A DNA stretch of 64,000 nt from Eleusine coracana subsp. coracana (Eukaryota > Streptophyta > Magnoliopsida > Poales > Poaceae): contig CM064417.1 in the NCBI GenBank assembly GCA_032690845.1, positions 26,051,833-26,115,832 on the forward strand, read 5' to 3'. Under the pieces are notes generated by a model, which was not told the origin of the DNA, did not search any database, and saw only the letters and a program-made list of their open reading frames with translations. Shown here piece after piece: positions 55,857-64,000 of the stretch; position 1 is the stretch's first letter; the number at the start of each line of letters is the position of its first letter. The position numbers and the translations under genes are program-made.

Positions 55857-57704
55857 GTGATACGGTGGCCATCGAGTATAACGACATTAGATGAGCCATT
55901 AGGCGATGATATGATGTCTCATAGTTGCTTCATTACTTGTCCATACTCGATTGTTCTCGCTGGTGATACGGTGTCAATCGAGCATGATGACATTGAATGG
56001 GCATCTCGTAAGGCCTGATCTCATCGACGTCACAGTTTGGCCCGATTGCTTGGACTTGCGTTGTCTATACTTTGTTGGTTCCAGCCGGTGATACGGTGGC
56101 CATCGAGTATAACGACATTGGATGAGCCATTAGGCGATGATATGATGTCTCACGGTTTCTTCATTACTTGTCCATACTTGATTGTTCTCACTGGTGATAC
56201 AGTGTCAATTGAGCATGATGATCTTGAATGGGCATCTCGTATGGCCTCATCTCATCGACGTCACAGTTTGGCCCGATTGCTTGGACTTGCCTTGTCTATA
56301 CTTCGTTTGTACTAGCCGGTGATACGGTGGCCATCGAGTATAACGACATTAGATGAGCCATTAGGCGATGATATGATGTCTCATAGTTGCTTCATTACTT
56401 GTCCATACTCGATTGTTCACGCTGGTGATACGGTGTCAATCGAGCATGATGACATTGAATGGGCATCTCGTATGGCCTCATCTCATCGACGTCACAATTT
56501 GGCCCGATTGCTTGGACTTGCCTCGTCTATACTTCGTTGGTACTAGCCGGTGATACGGTGGCCATCGAGTATAATGACATTAGACGAGCCATTAGACGAT
56601 GATATGATGTCTCACGGTTGCTTCATTACTTGTCCATACTCGATTGTTCTCACTGGTGATACGGTGTCAATCGAGCATGATGACATTGAATGGGCATCTC
56701 GTAAGGCCTCATCTCATCGACGTCACAGTTTGGCCTGATTGCTTAGACTTGCCTTGTCTATACTTCGTTGGTAGTAGCCGGTGATACGGTGACCATCGAG
56801 TATAACGATATTAGACGAGCCATTAGGCGATGATATGATGTCTCGCGGTTGCTTCATTACTTGTCCATACTCGATTGTTCTCGCTGGTGATACGGTGTCA
56901 ATCGAGCATGATGACATTGAATGGGCATCTCGTAAGGTCTCATCTCATCGACGTCACAGCTTGGCCCGATTGCTTGGACTTGCCTCGTCTATACTTCGTT
57001 CGTACTAGCCGGTGATTCGGTGGCCATCGAGTATAATGACATTAGACGAGCCATTGGACGATGATATGATGTCTCACGGTTGCTTCATTAGTTGTCCATA
57101 CTCGATTGTTCTCACTGGTGATACGGTGTCAATCGAGCATGATGACATTGAATGGGCATCTCGTAAGGCCTCATCTCATCGATGTCACAGTTTGGCCTGA
57201 TTGCTTAGACTTGCCTTGTCTATACTTCGTTGGTAGTAGCCGGTGATACGGTGACCATCGAGTATAACGATATTAGACGAGCCATTAGTCGATGATATGA
57301 TGTCTCACGGTTGCTTCATTACTTGTCCATACTCGATTGTTCTCGCTGGTGATACCGTGTCAATCGAGCATGATGACATTTAATGGGCATCTCGTAAGGC
57401 CTCATCTCATCGACGTCACAGCTTGGCCTGATTGCTTGGACTTGCCTCGTCTATACTTCGTTGGTACTAGCCGGTGATACGGTGGCCATCGAGTATAATG
57501 ACATTAGACGAGCCATTAGACGATGATATGATGTCTCACGGTTGCTTCATTACTTGTCCATACTCGATTGTTCTCACTGGTGATACAGTGTCAATCGAGC
57601 ATGATGACATTGAATGGGCATCTCGTAAGGCCTCATCTCATCGACGTCACAGTCTGGCCCGATTGCTTGGACTTGCCTTGTCTATACTTCGTTTGTACTA
57701 GCCG
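55857..57704. repeat. 23-unit higher-order repeat block, copy 2
   Basis: This is the downstream partner of 50,544-52,391 and is near-identical over eight units. Flanking units upstream (54933/49620, 55395/50082, 55626/50313) are also related at the same 5,313-bp shift, with more differences. Downstream, the similarity breaks at the 57705 unit, where a differently composed unit replaces the one expected from 52392. Confidence 0.85.
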
Positions 57705-57935
57705 GTGATACGGTGGCCATCGAGTATAACGATATTAGACGAGCCATTACGCGATGATATGATGTCTCGCGGTTGCTTCATTACTTGTCCATACTCGATT
57801 GTTCTCGCTGGTGATACGGTGTCAATCGAGCATGATGACATTGAATGGGCATCTCGTAAGGTCTCATCTCATCGACGTCACAGCTTGGCCCGATTGCTTG
57901 GACTTGCCTCGTCTATACTTCGTTCGTACTAGCCG

Positions 57936-58166
57936 GTGATTCGGTGGCCATCGAGTATAATGACATTAGACGAGCCATTGGACGATGATATGATGTCTCA
58001 CGGTTGCTTCATTAGTTGTCCATACTCGATTGTTCTCGCTGGTGATACGGTGTCAATCGAGCATGATGACATTGAATGGGCATCTCGTATGGCCTCATCT
58101 CATCGACGTCACAGTTTGGCCCGATTGCTTGGACTTGCCTTTTCTATACTTCGTTTGTACTAGCCG
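57936..58166 (+). repeat. Chimeric unit joining two unit types
   Basis: The first part carries the markers of the 51699/57012 type (GATTCGGTGG, TTGGACGATG, TTAGTTGTCC). The second part carries those of the 52392/58860 type (CTCGCTGG, CGTATGGCC, CCTTTTCTATAC). The switch lies between about 58,016 and 58,037, near the A/B border, and unit length stays 231 bp, as expected for a homologous exchange within the unit. Confidence 0.75.
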
Positions 58167-59552
58167 GTGATACGGTGGCCATCGAGTATAACGACATTAG
58201 ACGAGCCATTAGGCGATGATATGATGTCTCACGGTTGCTTCATTACTTGTCCATACTCGATTGTTCTCACTCGTGATACGGTGTCAATCGAGCATGATGA
58301 CATTGAATGGGCATCTCGTATGGCCTCATCTCATCGACGTCACAGTTTGGCCCGATTGCTTGGACTTGCCTTGTCTATACTCCGTTTGTACTAGCCGGTG
58401 ATACGGTGGCCATCGAGTATAACGACATTAGATGAGCCATTAGGCGATGACATGATGTCTCACGGTTGCTTCATTACTTGTCCATATTCGATTGTTCTCG
58501 CTGGTGATACGGTGTCAATCGAGCATGATGATATTGAATGGGCTTCTCGTAAGGCCTCATCTCATCGACGTCACAGCTTGGCCCGATTGCTTGGACTTGC
58601 CTCGTCTATACTTCGTTGGTACTAGCCGGTGATACGGTGACCATCGAGTATAACGATATTAGACGAGCCATTAGGCGATGATATGATGTCTCACGGTTGC
58701 TTCATTACTTGTCCATACTCGATTGTTCTCACTGGTGATACAGTGTCAATCGAGCATGATGACATTGAATGGGCATCTCGTAAGGCCTCATCTCATCGAC
58801 GTCACAGTTTGGCCCGATTGCTTGGACTTGCCTTGTCTATACTTCGTTTGTACTAGCCGGTGATACGGTGGCCATCGAGTATAACGACATTAGATGAGCC
58901 ATTAGGCGATGATATGATGTCTCATAGTTGCTTCATTACTTGTCCATACTCGATTGTTCTCGCTGGTGATACGGTGTCAATCGAGCATGATGACATTGAA
59001 TGGGCATCTCGTATGGCCTCATCTCATCGACGTCATAGTTTGGCCCGATTGCTTGGACTTGCCTTTTCTATACTTCGTTTGTACTAGCCGGTGATACGGT
59101 GGCCATCGAGTATAACGACATTAGACGAGCCATTAGGCGATGATATGATGTCTCACGGTTGCTTCATTACTTGTCCATACTCGATTGTTCTCACTCGTGA
59201 TACGGTGTCAATCGAGCATGATGACATTGAATGGGCATCTCGTATGGCCTCATCTCATCGACGTCACAGTTTGGCCCGATTGCTTGGACTTGCCTTGTCT
59301 ATACTCCGTTTGTACTAGCCGGTGATACGGTGGCCATCGAGTATAACGACATTAGATGAGCCATTAGGCGATGACATGATGTCTCACGGTTGCTTCATTA
59401 CTTGTCCATATTCGATTGTTCTCGCTGGTGATACGGTGTCAATCGAGCATGATGATATTGAATGGGCTTCTCGTAAGGCCTCATCTCATCGACGTCACAG
59501 CTTGGCCCGATTGCTTGGACTTGCCTCGTCTATACTTCGTTGGTACTAGCCG
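58167..59552. repeat. Local four-unit duplication
   Basis: Units 58167-58628 recur at 59091-59552, four units (924 bp) downstream, with the same markers as the 52.6-53.8 kb pair (TCACTCGTGATAC, TACTCCGTTTG, GATGACATG, CATATTCG). Here two units, a GTGACC-type and a CATAGTTGC-type, lie between the copies rather than one. Confidence 0.8.
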
Positions 59553-61862
59553 GTGATACGGTGACCATCGAGTATAACGATATTAGACGAGCCATTAGGC
59601 GATGATATGATGTCTCACGGTTGCTTCATTACTTGTCCATACTCGATTGTTCTCGCTGGTGATATGGTGTCAATCGAGCATGATGACATTGAATGGTTAT
59701 CTCGTAAGGCCTCATCTCATCGACGTCACAGCTTTGCCCGATTGCTTGGACTTGCCTCGTCTATACTTCGTTGGTACTAGCCGGTGATACGGTGGCCATC
59801 GAGTATAATGACATTAGACAAGCCATTAGACGATGATATGATGTCTCACGGTTGCTTCATTACTTGTCCATACTCGATTGTTCTCACTGGTGATACGGTG
59901 TCAATCGAGCATGATGACATTGAATGGGCATCTCGTAAGGCCTCATCTCATCGACGTCACAGTTTGGCTTGATTGCTTGGACTTGCCTTGTCTATACTTC
60001 GTTGGTAGTAGCCGGTGATACGGTGACCATCGAGTATAACGATATTAGACGAGCCATTAGGCGATGATATGATGTCTCACGGTTGCTTCATTACTTGTCC
60101 ATACTCGATTGTTCTCGCTGGTGATACGGTGTCAATCGAGCATGATGACATTGAATGGGTATCTCGTATGGCCTCATCTCATCGACGTCACAATTTGGCC
60201 CGATTGCTTGGACTTGCCTCGTCTATACTTCGTTGGTAGTAGCCGGTGATACGGTGGCCATCGAGTATAACGACATTGGACGAGCCATTAGGCGATGATA
60301 TGATGTCTCACGGTTTCTTCATTACTTGTCCATACTTGATTGTTCTCACTGGTGATACAGTGTCAATTGAGCATGATGATCTTGAATGGGCATCTCGTAT
60401 GGCCTCATCTCATCGACGTCACAGTTTGGCCCGATTGCTTGGACTTGCCTTGTCTGTACTTCGTTTGTACTAGCCGGTGATACGGTGGCCATCAAGTATA
60501 ACGACATTAGATGAGCCATTAGGCGATGATATGATGTCTCACGGTTGCTTCATTACTTGTCCATACTCGATTGTTCTCACTGGTGATACAGTGTCAATCG
60601 AGCATGATGACATTGAATGGGCATCTCGTAAGGCCTCATCTCATCGACGTCACAGTCTGGCCCGATTGCTTGGACTTGCCTTGTCTATACTTCGTTTGTA
60701 CTAGCCGGTGATACGGTGGCCATCGAGTATAACGACATTAGATGAGCCATTAGGCGATGATATGATGTCTCATAGTTGCTTCATTACTTGTCCATACTCG
60801 ATTGTTCTCGCTGGTGATACGGTGTCAATCGAGCATGATGACATTGAATGGGCATCTTGTATGGCCTCATCTCATCGACGTCACAGTTTGGCCCGATTGC
60901 TTGGACTTGCCTTTTCTATACTTCGTTTGTACTAGCCGGTGATACGGTGGCCATCGAGTATAACGACATTAGACGAGCCATTAGGCGATGATATGATGTC
61001 TCACGGTTGCTTCATTACTTGTCCATACTCGATTGTTCTCACTCGTGATACGGTGTCAATCGAGCATGATGACATTGAATGGGCATCTCGTATGGCCTCA
61101 TCTCATCGACGTCACAGTTTGGCCCGATTGCTTGGACTTGCCTTGTCTATACTCCGTTTGTACTAGTCGGTGATACGGTGGCCATCGAGTATAACGACAT
61201 TAGATGAGCCATTAGGCGATGACATGATGTCTCACAGTTGCTTCATTACTTGTCCATATTCGATTGTTCTCGCTGGTGATACGGTGTCAATCGAGCATGA
61301 TGATATTGAATGGGCTTCTCGTAAGGCCTCATCTCATCGACGTCACAGCTTGGCCCGATTGCTTGGACTTGCCTCGTCTATACTTCGTTGGTACTAGCCG
61401 GTGATACGGTGACCATCGAGTATAACGATATTAGACGAGCCATTAGGCGATGATATGATGTCTCACGGTTGCTTCATTACTTGTCCATACTCGATTGTTC
61501 TCGCTGGTGAAACGGTGTCAATTGAGCATGATGATATTGAATGGGCATCTCGTATGGCCTCATCTCATCGACGTCACAGTTTGGCCCGATTGCTTGGACT
61601 TGCCTCGTCTATACTTCGTTGGTACTAGCAGGTGATACAGTGGCCATCGAGTATAACGACATTGGACCAGCCATTAGTCGATGATATGATGTCTCACGGT
61701 TGCTTCATTACTTGTCCATACTCGATTGTTCTCACTCGTGATACGGTGTCAATCGAGCATGATGACATTGAATGGTTATCTCGTAAGGCCTCATCTCATC
61801 GACGTCACAGCTTTGCCCGATTGCTTGGACTTGCCTCGTCTATACTTTGTTGGTACTAGCCG

Positions 61863-62081
61863 GTGATACGGTGGCCATCGAGTATAATGACATTAGACGA
61901 TGATATGATGTCTCACGGTTGCTTCATTACTTGTCCATACTCGATTGTTCTCACTGGTGATACGGTGTCAATCGAGCATGATGACATTGAATGGGCATCT
62001 CGTAAGGCCTCATCTCATCGACGTCACAGTTTGGCTTGATTGCTTAGACTTGCCTTGTCTATACTTTGTTGGTAGTAGCCG
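61863..62081 (+). repeat. 219-bp unit with a 12-bp deletion
   Basis: Ordinary units of this type read CATTAGACGAGCCATTAGAC then GATGATATG, with CATTAGACGA present twice 12 bp apart. This unit has a single CATTAGACGA followed directly by TGATATG (from about 61,890). It therefore lost 12 bp between short direct repeats, consistent with slippage or single-strand annealing. It ends the run of exact 231-bp units. Confidence 0.9.
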
Positions 62082-62206
62082 GTGATACGGTGACCATCGA
62101 GCATGATGATATTGAATGGGCTTCTCGTAAGGCCTCATCTCATTGACGTCACAGCTTGGACCGATTGCTTGGACTTGCCTCGTCTATACTTCGTTGGTAC
62201 TAGCCG
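62082..62206 (+). repeat. 125-bp short unit: half-unit A fused to half-unit B
   Basis: The unit begins as half-unit A (GTGATACGGTGACCATCGAG) and continues at once as half-unit B (CATGATGATATTGAATGGGC). The missing length is exactly 106 bp, the distance between the A and B copies of the GTGATACGGTG..ATCGAG motif. The switch lies within the shared ATCGAG at about 62,096-62,101. Downstream it carries the private variants ATTGACGTC and GGACCGATTG, also found near 63,760-63,782, so the B part derives from a 63593-type unit. Confidence 0.92.
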
Positions 62207-63130
62207 GTGATACGGTGGCCATCGAGTATAAGGACATTAGACGAGCCATTAGACGATGATATGAGGTCTCACGGTTGCTTCATTACTTGTCCATACTCGA
62301 TTGTTCTCGCTGGTGATACGATGTCAATCGAGCATGATGACATTGAATAGGCATCTCGTATGGCCTCATCTCATCGACGTCATAATTTGGCCCGATTGCT
62401 TGGACTTGCATTGTCTATACTTCATTGGTTCTAGCCGGTGATACGGTGGCCATCGAGTATAACGACATTACACGAGCCATTAGGCGATGATATGATGTCT
62501 CACGGTTGTTTCATTACTTGTCCATACTCGATTGTTCTCACTGGTGATACGGTGTCAATCGAGCATGATGACATTGAATGGGCATCTCGTAAGGCCTCAT
62601 CTCATCGACGTCACAGTTTGGCCCGATTGCTTGGACTTGCCTCGTCTATACTTCGTTGGTACTAGCCGGTGATACGGTGGCCATCGAGTATAAGGACATT
62701 AGACGAGCCATTAGACGATGATATGATGTCTCACGGTTGCTTCATTACTTGTCCATACTCGATTGTTCTCGCTGGTGATACGATGTCAATCGAGCATGAT
62801 GACATTGAATAGGCATCTCGTATGGCCTCATCTCATCGACGTCATAATTTGGCCCGATTGCTTGGACTTGCATTGTCTATACTTCATTGGTTCTAGCCGG
62901 TGATACGGTGGCCATCGAGTATAACGACATTACACGAGCCATTAGGCGATGATATGATGTCTCACGGTTGTTTCATTACTTGTCCATACTCGATTGTTCT
63001 CACTGGTGATACGGTGTCAATCGAGCATGATGACATTGAATGGGCATCTCGTAAGGCCTCATCTCATCGACGTCACAGTTTGGCCCGATTGCTTGGACTT
63101 GCCTCGTCTATACTTCGTTGGTACTAGCCG
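62207..63130. repeat. Two-unit (462-bp) tandem duplication
   Basis: Units 62207-62668 and 62669-63130 are almost identical. Both copies share ATAAGGACATTAGACGAGCC, GATACGATGTC, TTGAATAGGC, GTCATAATTTGG, TTGCATTGTC, ATTACACGAGCC and GGTTGTTTC. I saw one difference: ATGAGGTCTC in the first copy (G at 62,265) against ATGATGTCTC in the second. This appears to be the youngest duplication in the window. Confidence 0.9.
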
Positions 63131-63589
63131 GTGATATGGTGGCCATCGAGTATAATGACATTAGACGAGCCATTAGACGATGATATGATGTCTCACGGTT
63201 GCTTCATTAGTTGTCCATACTCGATTGTTCTCACTGGTGATACGGTGTCAATCGAGCATGATGATATTGAATGGGCGTCTCGTAAGGCCTCATCTCATCG
63301 ACGTCACAGTTTGGCCCGATTGCTTGGACTTGCGTTGTCTATACTTTGTTGGTTCCAGCCGGTGATACGGTGGCCATCGAGTATAACGACATTGGACGAG
63401 CCATTAGGCGATGATATGATGTCTCACTGTTTCTTCATTACTTGTCCATACTTGATTGTTCTCACTGGTGATACAGTGTCAATTGAGCATGATGATATTG
63501 AATGGGCATCTCGTATGGCCTCATCTCATCGACGTCACAGTTTGGCCCGATTGCTTGGACTTGCCTTGTCTATACTCCGTTTGTACTAG
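63131..63589 (+). other. 152-codon fused open frame by stop-to-CAG change
   Basis: Two unit-length frames are joined because the intervening TAG is CAG in GGTTCCAGCC at 63,351-63,360. Both units are exactly 231 bp, so no indel is involved. The TTCCAGCC variant also occurs before the 9801, 13726, 16040, 40360, 50775, 54702 and 56088 units. It appears to be a neutral satellite variant, not a selected read-through. Confidence 0.7.
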
Positions 63590-64000
63590 CCGGTGATACG
63601 GTGGCCATCGAGTATAACGACATTAGATGAGCCATTAGGCGATGATATGATGTCTCACGGTTGCTTCATTACTTGTCCATACTCGATTGTTCTCGCTGGA
63701 GATACGGTGTCAATCGAGCATGATGATATTGAATGGGCTTCTCGTAAGGCCTCATCTCATTGACGTCACAGCTTGGACCGATTGCTTGGACTTGCCTCGT
63801 CTATACTTCGTTGGTACTAGCCGGTGATACGGTGGCCATCGAGTATAAGGACATTAGACGAGCCATTAGACGATGATATGATGTCTCACGGCTTCTTCAT
63901 TACTTGTCCATACTTGATTGTTCTCACTGGTGATACAGTGTCAATTGAGGATGATGATATTGAATGGGCATCTCGTATGGCCTCATCTCATCGACGTCAC

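Larger units (their letters stand above)
53547..61169. repeat. Higher-order copies at 25-unit and 24-unit spacing
   Basis: Units 53547-54470 match 59322-60245 at a shift of 5,775 bp (25 units); markers are ATATGGTGTC with ATGGTTATC, GACAAGCC and GGCTTGATTG. Units 54702-55394 match 60246-60938 at a shift of 5,544 bp (24 units); markers are CATACTTGATTG with GATGATCTTG, CTGTACTTCG and ATCTTGTATGG. Units 55395 and 60939 continue the match with one notable difference (GACACGTTG versus GATACGGTG). The changing spacing (23, 24, 25 units) implies gain or loss of whole units between copies. Confidence 0.75.
1..64000. repeat. 231-bp tandem satellite array, about 277 units, filling the window
   Basis: The same 231-bp sequence recurs head to tail from the first to the last base. 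Taking the GTG of GTGATACGGTGG as unit position 1, base 1 of the window is about unit position 38 and base 64000 about position 177, so neither array edge is present. All units have one orientation and I found no interruption by unrelated DNA. Units differ by substitutions at a limited set of recurring sites (unit positions 12, 26, 29, 33, 36, 47, 71, 80, 103, 114, 123, 135, 155, 180, 181, 187, 196, 205, 216-217 and 221-226) and by scattered 1-bp indels. An array this size without unique DNA is typical of eukaryotic satellite DNA. The chromosomal location and host are not determinable from the window. Confidence 0.98.
44520..64000. repeat. Right variant-rich satellite segment with higher-order structure
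   Basis: Diagnostic variants are dense and often recur at fixed unit distances. From 48,234 to 61,862 there are 59 consecutive units of exactly 231 bp. After that come one 219-bp unit (61,863), one 125-bp unit (62,082), and exact 231-bp spacing again from 62,207. Clean spacing combined with high substitution diversity suggests this part of the sequence is the most reliable in the window. No gene is present. Confidence 0.85.

Noticed and set aside
1..64000. Hundreds of 60-171-codon open frames on both strands as a repetitive protein family or one giant repeat-protein gene
   Set aside because: Each frame is a shadow of the 231-bp period, which is a multiple of three. A TAG closes nearly every unit, no frame is open across the array, plus-strand frames start at GTG, and unit differences freely change amino acids. 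Longer fusions arise from single substitutions or likely consensus errors.
1..64000. CRISPR array
   Set aside because: The repeat is 231 bp with no unique spacers of uniform length and no cas genes; every part of the unit is conserved between copies.
1..64000. Ribosomal DNA spacer subrepeats or tandem RNA genes
   Set aside because: No rRNA, tRNA or 5S-like conserved sequence, box A/C-like promoter or T-rich terminator is visible in the unit, and no rRNA gene interrupts 64 kb.
1..64000. Telomeric repeats or microsatellite runs
   Set aside because: No short-motif tandem runs such as TTAGG or TTTAGGG were seen; the only periodicity is 231 bp and its two internal half-units.
1..64000. Transposon or LTR insertion within the array
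   Set aside because: Following the unit phase across the window I found no stretch that departs from the satellite, no target-site duplication and no terminal repeats.

Overview
The whole 64 kb window is one uninterrupted head-to-tail satellite DNA array. A 231-bp unit repeats about 277 times. The window opens and closes inside a unit, so the array runs past both ends. I see no unique flanking sequence, protein gene, RNA gene, transposon or CRISPR array. A tandem array this long with no unique DNA points to eukaryotic satellite heterochromatin (centromeric, pericentromeric, subtelomeric or a B/sex-chromosome block). The sequence does not identify the species. One hand-counted unit is about 48% GC with 16 CpGs, slightly above expectation, so there is no vertebrate-like CpG loss.

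The unit is itself compound. It consists of two diverged half-units, A (106 bp) and B (125 bp), which share a start motif (GGTGATACGGTG..ATCGAG) and a similar tail. A unit at 62,082-62,206 lacks exactly 106 bp because it jumps from the A copy to the B copy of that motif, so the halves still recombine.

Layout: 1-7.1 kb has many 1-2 bp deletions, with a very noisy patch at about 5.1-6.9 kb. About 7.1-17.4 kb is rich in diagnostic unit variants. About 17.4-44.5 kb is more uniform but peppered with 1-bp insertions. 44.5-64 kb is again variant-rich; 48,234-61,862 holds 59 consecutive units of exactly 231 bp. Higher-order repeats are readable from shared rare variants: 10-unit blocks (2.31 kb) and 23-25-unit blocks (5.3-5.8 kb). 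About 3.7 kb at 11.2-14.9 kb recurs in the same unit order at 48.2-51.9 kb.

The most practical observation is that most single-base insertions sit exactly at sites polymorphic among units and contain both alleles side by side (A/G sites read AG, C/T sites read CT). Many deletions on the left drop exactly such a site. This looks like consensus error from mixing reads of non-identical repeat copies, not biology. It means copy number, unit order and homogeneity outside about 48-62 kb should be treated with caution.

Each unit carries a 75-codon GTG-initiated open frame ending in a TAG, repeated hundreds of times. I regard these and the occasional longer fusions as by-products of the repeat, not genes. 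No new gene system is present; the interest lies in satellite evolution and assembly quality.
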